From assembly GCA_028622995.1 (NCBI GenBank), contig JAJQJQ010000002.1:7750001-7814000 (forward strand): a stretch of DNA of 64,000 nucleotides, written 5' to 3'. Positions 34,874 to 48,970 of the stretch are shown one piece after another (position 1 is the first letter of the stretch; every line of letters begins with the position of its first letter). A program made the position numbers and the translations under genes. This DNA comes from Panagrolaimus kolymaensis. Lineage: Eukaryota; Nematoda; Chromadorea; Rhabditida; Panagrolaimidae. Under the pieces are notes generated by a model. The model saw only the letters and a list, made by a program, of their open reading frames with translations, ran no database searches and had not been told where the DNA came from.

Positions 34874-36904
34874 TTAAGAATTATAAAATTTTAAACATCT
34901 CATCACAGCTTTATTCCAATTAGAAAATTGTAAAATTAAGTAATCACGATATGATTGATCTGGGATAAAAGTTTGTTGAATGCTAACTAAATTTATTGAT
35001 GATTGTAAATTCCATAAACCTAAAATCAGTAAAGTTTCAATTAGTCAGTCTTCAAAAAATCTAATGCTGCATCAAAAAAAAAAAGTGATAAAGTAATGGA
35101 TGTGGTTGTAAAAATGTCAAACCTGAAGAAATTCCAGCTAATAAAGCTGCGCCTTTAGCAGCCGTAAATTGTCCATCCACCAATCTTTCAACCGGTCGAT
35201 TAATTAAGGTTGCAATTGTTTGACAAATAAAATCATTTTGTGCCACTCCGCCACATATCCTAGAAAATTATGTAACAAACTTAATTTTTACCCATAAAGA
35301 AAAAGATAGCATCCAAAGATGGAAATTTGATTTATGGACGTTGTAATAGACACTCACCTAACAGTTTTGCCTATTTCAAAATTAACTTCATTTTCTAATG
35401 TTTGCCATATTTGATAAACTCGAAAAGCAATGGCTTCTAAAATTGCTCGAATCATTTGTTCTTTACTTGTTTCTGGTCGAATTCCCAAAAATGCTGAACA
35501 TGCATTATCATCATTCAAAGGAGTTGAAATTCCACTAAAAGCTGGAACAAAATGTAAATTTGCTTCAGCTGGAGTTAATTGAGCTATGGTGGAAGTTTGA
35601 GATATATCTGAACATAGTCCAATTGAAAGGGCCCAATTTAAAAGCGTTGCAGTATCATCCGATTTTCCTTCAGCCACAAAAGTTGGAGAGTTATTTGTTC
35701 TCCATCCAATAAGGGGATAAAGACCATTCATGGATGCATGAGGAGATGAACCTGTGACGAGATCGACAAAGGTTCCAGTTCCAAGGGAAATTTTAACTGA
35801 GCCACGAGTTAAACAACCAGCTCCAAGGACGGCGGATTGTTGGTCAGCTATCTGGAAAATGGACATTTGTATTTATTGGCTATCACTTTTAGACATTTTC
35901 TGAGCTTTAAAAAGATTCTTACCACACTTCCAATTTTTAATGGAAAACCAAAAATGCTTTCATCTGCAATGATTATGGGTTTTCCATCTGCGACAGTATC
36001 AACTAAATTTGGCAACACCGAAGTTGGAAAACGAATTAATTTTAATATTGCATAACCCCAATCATTTGTAAATGGATCAAATAAACCCGTTGAAGAAGCA
36101 CAACTGGCTTCACTCAAATAATATTTTCCATTTGAAAGTTTTGAAAGCAACCAAGTATCAATGCAACCAAATGCAAGCTTCCCAGAATTAAATAAATTTT
36201 TCATATTTGGATTTCTTTCAAGCGTAACTAAAAATCGTTGAGTAACCATAGTATTGAGAAATTGAAACATTTTTGCAGCTTTAAATCGCTCAGATCGAGT
36301 AAGAAAATGTGCAATTTTTCCAAAAGCATTTAAGCCTTTAACGGTAAAAGAATTATTCCAATCTTTACAAACATTTTTAGCTCTCATATCTTTCCATGTA
36401 ACCAATCGATGGCAAGGCTCGAGGGTGTCTTTATTCCATGAACAAAAACTATTTCGTTGAGTGCAAATTCCACAAGATAAAATATAAGATGGGCCACCAG
36501 CTTTGGAAACTAAAAAATAAATGCAAATCAAGAGTTTATGGAGCTTTAAATTATCCAAGTATCCTAATTTTAGTTTTTAAAATAAAAAATAAATTTTTAG
36601 ATAAATAAGAAATCTTCATATCTAGCTTTCAGTTTTACGATAAAAAATATAATTCCATTTCTTATATTTCCTTGGATTAAAAATCGTTGAATAAATCTGT
36701 ACCTGATAACTCCACTAATTCTTTAAATTGCTTCCAAAGTAAATTTTGATCCATTTCGGCTATTAATATATCATCCTCCAATTCGTAAATAATTTCAACG
36801 TTCCTCTCTTCAAACCAACATAATTTCATTTGAGTATCAAACAAACATGCTCGAATTTTGGATGTTCCAATATCAATTGATATTATCCTTGCATCCGATG
36901 CCAT
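34874..36904 (-). CDS. FGGY-family kinase, GK5-like (putative glycerol kinase 5)
   Basis: Five exons (36703-36904, 35923-36509, 35358-35851, 35123-35259, 34874-35019) join in phase to 521 residues. The N-terminal ATPase-fold motif is IISIDIGTSKIRA. The segment CGICTQRNSF is the second FGGY landmark, GTIDTWLL-type CIDTWLLSKL the third, then IADQQSAVLGAGC and SLGTGTF (phosphate loop), and ICGGVAQNDF near the C-terminus. The order, the DWGYAIL region and the length fit glycerol kinase 5 rather than classical GK or xylulokinase. FGGY enzymes phosphorylate polyols or sugars in the cytosol; the GK5 substrate is not settled. The gene is convergent with the VWA/EGF gene (138 bp apart) and divergent from ThrRS. 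Confidence 0.85.
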
Positions 36905-37706
36905 TTTTCTGCTTCTGTAAAAATAATAATACAGAAATAAATAAAGTTTTTAAATCCATTGTTAAATACATATGTTCACGAGAAAAAAAGTTTGTTGTTG
37001 TTTCAAACATAAATCTTCGCGGGGAAGCCTAAAATAAACTCTCAAAACGAAGGTGTTTTTGACTCTCGCATTTTTTTTTGTCGAGCAAAAATAAAAAGTT
37101 GCATCATTTTTTCAAAACAATGAAGCTTCGTTTTTTTTGGTGGATTTTTATTTTTCAAATATTCAATAAAAAGTTTTTTTTGGTAGTTCGTCAATGTTGC
37201 AAAACAACATGTCAAAATGATAAGATGATGATCATGAGATGGTTAAAAAGAAGGGAGAATAAGAAGAAAAAAGTTGTGTAAATGCGGTTCTCATTCGTAT
37301 TGGCCATGAGAAAAAAAAGTGCAGCTGTGCTTCCTCCTCTTTCTCCTCCTATTTTTTTGTCTCCAATTTACACTAAAAAAATTACTTTTTTGCCACGTGC
37401 GTGTCTCGCGTTATTATTACCTTCGTAGTTGTAGTAAAGTTGAAAGGATTCCTTTTTTTCATATTAAAATTGTAGTTTGAATGTCTTTGAAAGTAAAGCA
37501 GCAGTTTTAGGCTATGAAATTGCATCATTGAATAAGAGATTGCTGCTTTTTTGTTTCTTTGCTAGTAATTTAAGATTTGTTTAGTATCTTTAAAAACGTT
37601 TTTAGTAGTTTTTTGTTCATTTTTTGCTTTTGTATATCTCTCTCACAATTTTTTTCGCGTTCTTGGATATCTTTTCTACGTGTTTTTTCTCCTTTCAGAC
37701 TTACTA
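36905..37706. promoter_or_regulatory. Shared divergent promoter region, GK5-like / ThrRS
   Basis: About 800 bp separate the two start codons. Near its right end a CTTTCAG (37693-37699) sits 7 bases before the ThrRS ATG. This matches a nematode spliced-leader trans-splice acceptor and supports that start. I can name no specific transcription-factor site from the sequence. Confidence 0.5.
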
Positions 37707-40135
37707 ATGGCACCTATTTTAGTCAAAACGACGTTTCTCAAATTTCTTGGAAAATCTCTTCTAACATTCCAGTCTCGAACTCAACTTTTGGTATATTCAA
37801 AGCGAGTCATGAGTGCTGCTGCTGTCGATGAAAAAGAAAATGCTCCGGTTAGCAAAACACCTGTAAGTTTTTCTTCACTTTTTTTTATAACAAATTTCTT
37901 CATATTATCTTTCAGAAAGTCAACAAATCCAAGGAAGAACTTTCACAATGGCCTGATTTCATTCAAGAAAGAATTGAACTTTTTGATAAACTAATGGCAA
38001 AACACAATAGCGAATTATCCTCAAAAAAGAATGAACCAATCAAGATTACCCTTGCTGATGGAAAAGTTCTTGATGGTGAATCATGGAAAACGACGCCAAT
38101 TCAAATTGCTGAAGGAATAAGCCGCGGTTTAGCTGATCAAGCTGTCATTGCTAAAGTTAATGATGAGGTTCGTATTCTTATAGCTTTTATCTATTTTTAC
38201 TTATGCCATATTTTTTTTCAGCTATGGGATCTTGATCGTCCATTTGAAGGTGATGCAACTTTGAAAATTCTGAAGTTCGACGATGATGAAGGAAAAGCTG
38301 TCTTTTGGCATAGTTCAGCTCATATTCTTGGTGAAGCTGTTGAACGTTACTGTGGTGCTCATCTTTGTTATGGTCCACCTATTGCTGATGGATTTTACTA
38401 TGATATGTGGAAAGATGGCTTTACAATCAATCAAGAAGATATTCCCAAGCTCGAAGAAATCGCAAAATGTGCTGTGAAGGATAAACAACCATTCGAGCGT
38501 CTTGAAGTCAGCAAAGAAGATTTGCTAGAAATGTTCAAATACAATGAATTCAAACGTCGTATCATCAATGAAAAAGTCAATACTCCAACAACAACCGTCT
38601 ATCGATGTGGTCCTTTGATCGATCTCTGTCGTGGTCCACATGTTCGTCATACTGGAAAAGTCAAGGCCTTAGCTGTTACAAAATGTTCAAGCTCTTATTG
38701 GGAAGGCAATGCTGAAGCTGAAGCACTTCAACGTATCTATGGCATCTCGTTTCCCGATCCAAAACAACTCAAAGAATGGCAAAAGTTCCAAGAAGAAGCG
38801 AAGAAACGTGATCACAGAATACTTGGACGAGATCAAGACTTGTTTTTCTTCCATCATATGTCTCCTGGTTCTGCTTTCTGGTATCCTAAAGGTGCAAAAA
38901 TTTACAATACGTTGGTCGACTTTATCAGAAAGGAATATCGTAAACGTGGTTTCTCAGAAGTCATCACACCAAATATGTACAATGCAAAATTATGGCAACA
39001 AAGTGGTCATTGGCAACATTATGCTGAAAATATGTTCCAGTAAGTTTATCATCTTGTTTATCTGCTAGCTTATTAACTGATTGCTTTTTTAAGGTTTGAA
39101 GTGGAAAAAGAACAATTTGCGCTGAAACCAATGAATTGTCCTGGTCATTGTTTAATGTTCGATCATCAACCTCGTACTCATAATGAACTTCCATTCCGTT
39201 TTGCTGATTTTGGTGTTCTTCATCGCAACGAACTTAGTGGTGCTTTATCTGGTCTTACTCGTGTTCGAAGATTCCAACAAGATGATGCTCATATTTTCTG
39301 TCGACCTGATCAAATTATTGCTGAAATTCAAGGATGTTTGGACTTTTTGGAATTTGCTTATGAAAAAGTATTTGGTTTTACTTTCAAATTGATTCTCAGT
39401 ACTCGGCCAGAAGAAGGATATCTTGGTGATCTTGAAACATGGAACAATGCTGAAGAACAACTCAAACAAGCTTTGAATGAAAGTGGACGACCATGGGAAT
39501 TGAATCCTGGTGATGGAGCTTTTTATGGACCTAAAATTGATATCACAATCCAAGATGCTCTTCGACGTAATCATCAATGTGCTACAATTCAACTTGATTT
39601 TCAACTTCCAAAACAATTTGATCTTAACTACTTTGAGTGAGTTGCTTTTTTGATTTCTTATTTTACTATAGCATTCCTTTTTTTCAGTGAAAACAATGAT
39701 AAGAAACGACCTGTTATGATCCATCGAGCTGTTCTTGGTTCTGTTGAACGTATGGCTGCTATCCTGACTGAATCTTTTGGTGGCAAATGGCCTTTCTGGC
39801 TTTCTCCTCGTCAAGCCAAAGTCATAGCTGTTCATGATTCTGTCAACGATTATGCTGATCAAGTTCAAAAAAAAATATTCGATGCTGGCTTTGAAATCGA
39901 ATTCGAACAAAATACCCATGATACTCTCAACAAACAAATTCGTAATGCTCAACTTGCTCAATTCAATTTTATTCTTGTTATTGGTCCTAAAGAAAAAGAA
40001 AATGGTACTGTTAATGTTCGAACTCGTGATAATGCTGTTCGTGGTGAAGTCAAAATAGAAGATCTCATTGATTATTTCCGACGTTTCCGTGATGAATACA
40101 CAAGAGATACCGAAAGTATCGCCTTCAAATCTTGA
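37707..40135 (+). CDS. tars-1: Threonyl-tRNA synthetase, probably dual-targeted
   Basis: Five exons (37707-37862, 37916-38167, 38222-39039, 39094-39636, 39688-40135) give 738 residues. Domains: TGS-like ([11 protein letters not shown]), editing domain with [10 protein letters not shown] and the distal CRGPH, and a class II catalytic core with MNCPGHC (zinc Cys), HRNE of motif 2 and [12 protein letters not shown] before motif 3. An anticodon-binding domain follows (ending SIAFKS). It charges tRNA-Thr. Residues 1-35 are basic and hydroxylated without acids ([17 protein letters not shown]...), like a mitochondrial presequence. Met36 (37809) begins a cytosolic-looking start [13 protein letters not shown]. 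Alternative starts would serve both compartments, as known for the single C. elegans gene. Confidence 0.93.
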
Positions 40136-40187
40136 GCTTTGTATTTTTTGTTTTGTTTTATGTTTGTTCGGTTTTTATATAAGTTTT

Positions 40188-40208
40188 AATAAAGAGTAAT
40201 TGAATAAA
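40188..40208 (+). terminator. Polyadenylation signals after ThrRS
   Basis: AATAAA occurs at 40188-40193 and again at 40203-40208, 53 and 68 bases after the ThrRS stop, in a T-rich 3' context. This fits the end of the transcript. Confidence 0.6.
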
Positions 40209-43200
40209 CTTTGTGTTGATTTATTATTTTATTGTGTTATTTATAATTTTGTTTTGTCTCTTTGTTTTTTGTATTAATAAAGTAATTTAATATTGGATGT
40301 TTGGATGAATGTTTGGATTGAGCATAAGCTTGTGGAGATAAACAAATGGCTTCGATATGAAGATAAAGAAAAGACTAAAGAAACCACACTTTTTCGAATT
40401 AGCAAATCAAGACCAATAGGATTTTTTTTTCTTTTGTCCTTTTCAAAGACAGTACATAACATTCAATTATTTTAACAAACATGCAGAAAGCCGTAGGCTC
40501 GATATTAATTTATTTTGTTAAAAGAAATGAGCTTGATCGACCGGCCATCGTTTGGATGAATAAACGGGGAAGTGTGAAGAAAGAAACGATCATAGCTTTT
40601 TTAAGCAAGAGATGATTCACTTGACAAAAAACACAAAAGAAAGATTCAAAAGCATTTTTTTTTGTTATTCCTTACCGACAAATGCAGTTGATCCTCTTAT
40701 TTGCTGTTTTACATTTATTGTTGCGTGAAGTTACTTTTTTATTCGAATACGATTATTTTTCTTTGGGTCAAAAAGGTAATAACTTTATTAAAACCAATTC
40801 TGTCAATCAATTTTTTTAAAACGGACGGCACAGGCAAAAATTTTTTGTTTGAGATAGAGTCACCGATGTTTTTTCTTATGCTGAATTATGCTAAATCCAA
40901 GAGGAATTGGCCAATTGTTACCATATTCATGGAGATACAGCTACTTGAAGGTTTACTATTGAATTAATTCAAAATTATGCCATAATTCATTCTTTCAATA
41001 TTATTTTATATTGTTTTATGGTTAATAGGTTTTCTACCATGAGGAATTCGAATCTGACCACCATTATCCTTTATGTATATGCTAAACATCGAGTTTTGAT
41101 TATATCGATATGTTTTTTGGCTCACCACAGGTCACAGAAGCCTGTTTTAAAAATTTATCAATGTATGGTATTTTGTGAAATAAAAAAGCTGCGAAATTTA
41201 TTTAATTGAACTGATGTTAGTAACTAAAATCTTTTAACAATTACACTTGCAAGGTTTGAAAGTGAACCCTTTATAAAACTTTTTTTTTCTTCACCTTTTC
41301 TGCAAGTAAAAGAACGGAATCAATTATTTATTTTAAGCGTTCTCAAAAGATTTTTTGTTTACGTAATAGCTACTTTTTTATTTTCCTTTTTTTGGTGCGC
41401 TTCCCGCTGGCTAAAAACATCTATGTAAGCAGCAAAAAATAATAATAGGTTTAAAATTTGTTTTGGAATTTATTTATTGCCTTTCATGAACGAAATAAAA
41501 CTTCTAAAAAATATTATTTAAAAGAATGAAAGTCAATAGTTTTTAGGAATTTAATAAATATTTTTTTTTCGGGTTTTTTTTTTCGAACTTCAAAAAACAC
41601 AAGAAATAATTTTTTCAAAGGTTTATATTGGACTCAAAAAAAGACACCACTGCCTTTCTTTTAAGTTAAAAAAGCAAGCTATTATTTTCTTTTTCTTCTG
41701 AGACGTTTTTTACGTTTCCTTTTTTTCTTTCATTTGGTTTTGGTTGTTGGTGGTGGCTTTTCCCTCCATGTCTTTGTTAGTGGTAGCAATGTTGTTTTGG
41801 CTTGTAAAAAGTTTATTCAATAACATCTGGAGAAAGAAGGACTTCGAAAGTCTTCCTTTTTCTTGATATATGTACGTATTTGCGTATGAATTAAAAATAT
41901 CGTTTTTATGTTTGAGTTTATAGGTAAATAATTAAATTCCACACCCATAGAGATTTTTAATTTAAATCCTTTTATCTCAACTTTGTTAAAATCTCTGACA
42001 TCATTCTTTCGTCTGCTATTACTTTTGGCAGCCATGGATGCTTGCTTTTCTTTACCTTTCTTTTTTTTTTTGCATCTTAGATATTACTATTTTAAGTATA
42101 TTTTTTTGAATCTTCTCTTACCTTACTTTTTATATATATCCATTAACTAACAACAACTTAAAAAAATGAATATTTTGTTTATTACTTTTAAAAAAACTGC
42201 TCCTTTTTTTATTTCTCCATCTCGCATTTTTAGTTCCAAAAAAAGAAGATAAATTTGGAAGAAAGGAATGGTCAAAAAAAGCTATGTCAACTTTTTTTTA
42301 CTAAACCGCCGCTGCCGTTGCTTTATTTAGTGTCATTTTCATCAATTTGGGTTTGGTGCCTCTTTCTTTTTTTAGTTTGACAACAATTTAGCGGTTCTTC
42401 TTCTCATGTTTTGTTCATTTGTGTATTTGGTGCCATTCTGTGGAATGGACACTTCTAGCTTTTTTGGATTGAAAACGGGTTTCATACAAAAAAATAAAGA
42501 TAAAATTAAATTAAATTATTTTTATAAAATATTTTATAATGTGCTTCATTCGTGTGGCCTTTTTTTGGAAAATGTTAGTACGAGAGCTCATAAAAGATTT
42601 TTCTGAACAAATTAACGCCTTTTTTTAAACTTAAAAGTTTTGGATTTTCCTTTTTATCAAACATTTTTTCAAAGATTTTAATTTTTTAGTTTATAAAAAA
42701 CGTAAAAATATTGCCTTGCCTATCTTTTTCTTCTTTTTAACTTTGTAAAATGTTGTCCATATTTTTTTTAACAAGTTTGTTTCCCATCTTTTTTATTTTT
42801 CTTCTTCTGTGGGTAAATATGTGAGAAGCGACGCTGCTATATGTATTTTAGTAAAATATCCCTGGAGTGCCGTTCGAACAAAATAAAAATAAAAATAAAT
42901 ATGTAAGTTACATACATATATATATTTGCAAGAAGCCGAAAACTAAGAAGAAAAAAGTACTAAAAAAGCTAACTTTTCTTAAAAGCCACCCAAGAAAAAA
43001 AATTCACGATGGAAGTGCATTTTTTTAAAGTTAAAAAAAAGATGAGAAGGAGTACTTTCTTTTATGAGAGATATTTTTCAATGAATTTTATTTTATATGT
43101 TTTTATGTATGTTTTTAAAAAAAAATTTACTTCGAGACTCTCTTCTTTCAATTTTGCATTAAAAAAATCCAAAGTTCATCTTATTTTATTTTTTTGCAAA

Positions 43201-46133
43201 ATTTTTTTTATAAATTAAAATCCCATTCACAAAACTTCTTTTTTTTTTAATTTTTTAACAATGGAAGAAATATGTGACAAACCAACCCTACCATTTCCGT
43301 TCTTCTTATCTCCAATGTTGTTGCTTTTCTTTTATTTTTTTGGAAGTTAAAAAAACTAAAGCTTTCAACTTTGCAAACAAACGAAAGAGAAAAAAAAGTT
43401 TATTTTTGAGAATCTTTAGTTAAAAAATATATAAAAACAGCCTCAGGCTTTGCTTTACACACATCATTTTTTGATATGTGTCTGAAAATTTTCACACATA
43501 TTTTTTCTTTTTTTTATGGAAAGTATAACAACGGCCAATGTTTTGAAGATATCTTTTTTTAGAAGTGCAAGTTTATTAGTTTTTTTTATATTCGGCTTAA
43601 AAATTAAATAAAAGTTGCTGGCTTTTAAAAGACAAGAAAATTTTTTATTGAAAGGAATGTTTTAAACTTTATGGATTTTCCGGGGCTTTCACTTCTAGAC
43701 TAGCTTCAAGCTCTGATCATTTTTAAAATTTAATTTTTTTGCAACTTTACTATTTTTTACTGGATTTTCTTTCCATCCTTAAAAATTTTGTAAAATGATA
43801 CATACAAAGAAAGCAACAACAATGGTGCCATATTTCAAAAAAGACTTTTCGTCTCCAACTTTTTTTTTGACAAACAGCAAAAAAGCGTTTAAAACTAATT
43901 TATTTTATTTTGTCTCATTCAAAATAACGATGAAACTCTTAAACTTCTAAATAGTCATTTGTCAGAAAAATAAATGGGCATCAGTCATTTTTGGGAGTTA
44001 GAAAAAAATGGAAGTTTTCTTTTATGGCAGAGACACAATTAGTCTGGAAATAAATAAAAAGCCAATGGGAGATGAAAAGAACGGAAATGGTTTTGCAGAA
44101 AACCAAGAAAATAGCAAAATTAAGTTTTGTAAAAAAAGGCTGTTTGTTTGGAGCAAGTAATAATTAGTTTTTATTTTTTGGAAGGGTTTTAAAAATGCAG
44201 AGTTTTTTTTTTAATTTAGCTAATGCAGAAAGTAATTCTTAGAAATAATACTAAGAAATGTTTAATTGACGAATAACAAAATTTGCCAAAAATCTAAATT
44301 TCAGGTGTCAGTTAAAGATAAACTTTTTCTTTCTATTTTTGACAGCTTCGTTACCTTTTTCTCATTCCATTGTTTTGTTTTGAAACCCCCAAAAGATAAA
44401 AGCAACAATAAGTATTATTTTTTTTTACGTTTTTTTAAATAAAAAAATAATGATTGATTGTTCTCATTTATTTTTTGTCCTTTTGCTTTTCGAATGTGTT
44501 CATTCATTCTTTTTTCTTCCGTCCTAGATTTTATATAATTTTTTTAAAAATAACTTTTTTCGAAGTAGTCTTCTTTTTTTTTTAATACAAAGTGGAACAC
44601 GAAGAAAATGGAAAGAGAAAAACTAATATTATTAAAGAAAATTATTATTCAATTATTATTTTATATTTTTTGACCTCTAAAAAGACAGAGACTTTTTTTA
44701 AATTGTCTAAAAAATAATTGAGAAGAAAAAAAGAGATGCTGCCCTTTGTTAATTTTCTTTACAAAAATTAATATTTTTATTAAAAAAGTCTCAGTTTTGA
44801 AGGGCAAAAAGAATTTAGAAAAATATTTAATTAAGAAAAAACTGTAAAGTAGGTCTTCCAAAAAATTGAGGTGTTTTTCTTCCTAACACTAGGTTCTCCA
44901 GAAAAGAAATTTTTAGCATTGTAAGTATGTTTTTAAATAAAACAAATTTATAGACGGGATTATCCTTCCTCTAACTTTCTTGCTCATTCATTTCTCTTTC
45001 ATTCCATTTTTGCTTCATTCCTTTACTTCACACATCTAAAAAAAAATTCCCAAAGCTTTTCATAGCATTAGCACTAGCAAGAGCGGTAGCAGGGAAAAAA
45101 AGTTTATAATCCTATAATAAAAAATGACCAGTCTCGAAAAATTTGTACCATTTGTCGCTTTTTTTTTCTTCTTCTTTTATTTCCCGCGTTTCTATGGTCA
45201 ATAATTGGTAATTAGTTTTAGTGTATGTATTTTTATTAGAGAGAGAAAATTAAAGGGGAAAACAAAAAGGAATTAATTTTGTTTGTTGTTGATGGCAGTG
45301 GCCGGCAACAAGCAACAGGGCTGCGAAGGAACGAACGCCTGTTTTTTTTTGTGTTGACGAGACCGAGATTTACTTTTTTTTATCGCTGACATCCGAGAAA
45401 GATTTGCACCAATATATTATTTTTTTGTCTATTTTTTACGATGATTGAACGATTGCTTTTTGGTGGAACAAAAAGTTGTCAAAGATAATCATATTTTTTT
45501 ATTATTAGTCGTTATACATATACCTTTTTTATGACTCCCAGTTTTTTTTTCTTCCATCGCCTGCTATTTACTAATTTAATGGCAACTATACTTTTTTTTT
45601 GTTTTCGTCGCTTACTACTAATTTACATCCACTGCTATGTTTTTATTTTTACGATAATGCATGTTTAAAAAATCACCTAAAAAAGAAGAAAAAAATCACT
45701 GAATTAAAAAAACGTGAACGAACGAACATGTAAAAACTCTTCTTTTTTGAGGATTTTGTTAATCTTTTTTTTAAACTAGTTTTGTGTTGTTTTAGTTTTA
45801 AAAGTCTTTGAAAACCTCATTTTGCTATTATTTTTTTGGTTGATTAAGTTTTTTTTTGTTTTTTAGACGCTTTTGTTTTTGACGGCTGAACTTAGAAAAA
45901 TGGCTGAAATTAATTATTTTTTAAGATTTCTTTGAAGACAATTGCCATTTATATTTTTGTGGTTTACCGCTATAATTTGTCAGAAATGAAAAAAAGTTTT
46001 GATCAAAGCCGCTAAGGTTATTAATTGGTTTCAGCTCGCGAACAAATTAGTGTCGGTAGAAGATTTAAAGAAAGTGGCACTTCACAGGAATTCTGGCTTT
46101 CAAGTAAAGCTAGCTCACTCACTATGATTGTGC

Positions 46134-46180
46134 GATAGTAATCAGTTTCTGCAAAATATCGCCATATTTTAATTATTCTC
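46134..46180 (+). repeat. 47-bp GATAGTAA element, copy 1
   Basis: Begins GATAGTAA and ends TTATTCTC (two changes from TTACTATC) exactly 47 bp later. The interior TGCAAAATATCGC at columns 17-29 is shared with copy 5. Confidence 0.5.
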
Positions 46181-47014
46181 CATTTTAACCTGGAGCTTGT
46201 CACTACCACCGACTGCCATATTGCTTTGAACCATTAATCAAATTAGGCCTAAACCTGCAATTATTATTTTTCCCTTTATGATTGATTATTATCTATCTTT
46301 CCATTTTTACGATAACATCTAAATTTACTTTTTCCTTTTTTTTGTACTTTTTTCAATCGATGAATTTTTTTTACGGCAAAACAGTTTTTCTTTTCTTCAG
46401 TCGTCGAACTCAATGAAAAAATTAGCGAAATTATTTCATAATAAAAATATTTCCAAAATAATGCAAAGCCGTTCTCTTTTTTATTTTTTTAGGAGACGAC
46501 GCTGTTTACCTGTTCCGTTTTTTCCTTTCTTTCTTCCGATCGGAGTCTTTCAATATTGTCTTTATTCTTCGATTTTTTTTCTACTGACCTTTTCATTGTT
46601 GTTTACTAAACTAACGAGACTTACCTTTTTGAATCTCTTTCATATTCTTTTTTTTTTTTTGCAACATTTATTTTTTTTTTTCTATTCGAGTCTTCAAACT
46701 TCGACCTTTTTTAAAAAACGCAGGTAGAATTTTTTGAATGAATGAGGCGGAGAAAACATTTCAGAGTAAATCATCCAAAATAAAATAGTTTTTAATGCGG
46801 ATTTTATGAGCAAGGAAAAAATTTAACCTGTTTGATTATTTAAAAAAAGATATTAAAAATTGATGATCGTGAACTTTTTGTAAAAATTTGTTTCTCTCGC
46901 TAATGAGGAAAATAGTAAACATTTTTTTTGCAAAGTATTGTTCTTTTTGGATTATTCTTTTTGCGAGTTTTTGTTTACAAGTTTTTGCTTCTTTTTGGTA
47001 ACTGACGTTGTAGT

Positions 47015-47061
47015 GATAGTAACGATTTTTTGTAATTTATTGTCATGTTCGTATTACTTAC
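47015..47061 (+). repeat. 47-bp GATAGTAA element, copy 2
   Basis: Begins GATAGTAA and ends TTACTTAC at column 47. The interior TGTAATTTATTG at columns 17-28 aligns with copies 1 and 5. Confidence 0.5.
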
Positions 47062-47811
47062 TTTCTGTTTTTGTTGTTTTCCCTCAAAAACTAATAAAAA
47101 TCACAAATATTTTATTACCGATTTTTACTATTTTTATTTCTTTCAACTTCCGTTTCACTTTTCATCAAGTTTTTTTTGTTCCTGTTGCTTTTAATCATTT
47201 TAGCATCACAGGCAGGGAGGGAAAAAGGCAAGCAAGGCAGTGATGATCGCAAAAAGACTGATGATGCTTATATTATTTTTTTGTGGTTGAGTTTCAGCTT
47301 ATGTTTCTCTTTTTCTTCTTCTCGTTTTCATCGTCCCGAATTGCAGTGAAGCGAGAAAAAATAAAATAAAAATAAAGCAAATGCTTTTTTTTTATTATAA
47401 TGCTTAGGTTTAAGTTAACCCTTTTTTTATTGTTAATGCGGAGCTTGTCTGTGCTATTTGACTCGATTGGAAACAACAAAAACAACACAAAAGCTTCCAA
47501 TGAGCTTTTTTTGAGGTCAATATTCTTTTTTTTAATGCTTTTAAGTTAGTTTGTTAGTTAGTCGTCTATCGGTCGGATAAAGATGAAGAAAAAAAAATAA
47601 AATATGGAAATTGAAACTATTTCTTTTTTCTTTTCAATTGTCGTGGTTGCTGCTTTTTGGGATGATTTTGTAGACCGATTTTTATGAATAACTAGATATC
47701 ATATTTAGGACATCTCTAGCTTGCTCAAAATTGTGGATTATAAAAATTTAAGCTTTTTAGTATTAAAAATTTTTATGCTTCTTCTTTTTCTTTTTGTTAC
47801 ATAATAATTAT

Positions 47812-47858
47812 GATAGTAAACGATAAAAGACAATATTTTGTCTAAAACAATTACTATC
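47812..47858 (+). repeat. 47-bp GATAGTAA element, copy 3
   Basis: Perfect ends GATAGTAA...TTACTATC. The interior AGACAATATTTTGTCT extends the self-complementarity, so a long hairpin can form. About 70 percent identical to copy 4 across all 47 bp. Confidence 0.7.
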
Positions 47859-48970
47859 AATTGACAGTGGTAACTCAAAAATGACAACATTTTTTAAAAC
47901 TTGCTTACTTTTTTCTCCCATAATTTTTAGTTATGCAATATAACTAAAAACTTTTTTCTTTTAATTTTATGCAATCATATATTAGTTTAATATCCGATCG
48001 CGAAACAAGCAATTAGTCTTATTCAATTATCTTTTTTCGAGACCAGTGTAAAGTATAAAAAAAAAGTTTAATAAAGCTATCTTCATTTTGTCCTTGCTTG
48101 CTGCTTGCCAAAATAAACGTTGGATTTGCGAGATCACTCCCATTAAAAGAAAATAGTAAAAACTTTGACATTACGAAAAATGATAAAACGTTTTTATTTT
48201 CTTCAGAAAAAAAGATCCTTTTTTAAAATATTTTTATTGCACTCAAAAAAGTGTTATTTTCAATAAATAATGTGTCCTTATTTTTCATAGTTAAAATTTA
48301 GGGAAATGAACAACGTAAAACAGCTGCATTTCACTTTTTATTTTGTGGAAAAAATAACGCATGTTTTTATTGCGACGTTGCCTGCCGCCACAAGCAAAGA
48401 AAAATATGCAAGCAGCTTGATCTGATTTTTTTTTTACATTTTTCTGACCACATTGATGTTGCTCGCTTTTTTACTAGCAGGCGAGCAGCAAGCAAATGAG
48501 CAGCTCAGCCCCGCTGGCAAAAAATAAAAAGATTGTAATATGTCGTGGATGGATTTTTTTTTTGCTTGTTCAGTAATGTTTTTCTTTTCTAACGCAATAA
48601 AAAAAATTTTTACGAAAAATACATAATTTTTTGTTTTGAGATTTATTCAGCTTGGATCTTTTTATCTTACTCGTGTATGTTTTTTATATGTAAGAAAAAA
48701 AAGCCTTTTTTTCTGGGAGTTTTAAGGAAATGAAAAAAAGATATGGAATATTTAAGTATTCAAGGTTTTAAGTTTTTGAAAAGCGAAATTTGATATCTCT
48801 TCTTTTTGAAGGAAGCGGAAAAGAGAGAGTAAAGAGTTTAAACTAGTTAAAAAAGAATATGAATAAGTTTTTGAGGATAGTTTACAACTCACAAGGTTCC
48901 ATTTTAGTTTGGTGAAAAAAATCGAAACTACTATAAATTTTCTTTTCATACTCCTAAAAAATAACAATTG

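Noticed and set aside
39245..39961. A 238-codon minus-strand frame
   Set aside because: It lies opposite ThrRS exons 4 and 5, which have clear motifs; the antisense frame shows no family features and spans the intron without splice signals.
46413..47243. Phe/Leu-rich frames of about 100 codons on the + strand
   Set aside because: Low-complexity readings of poly-T-rich DNA; no family resemblance or consistent exon phase.
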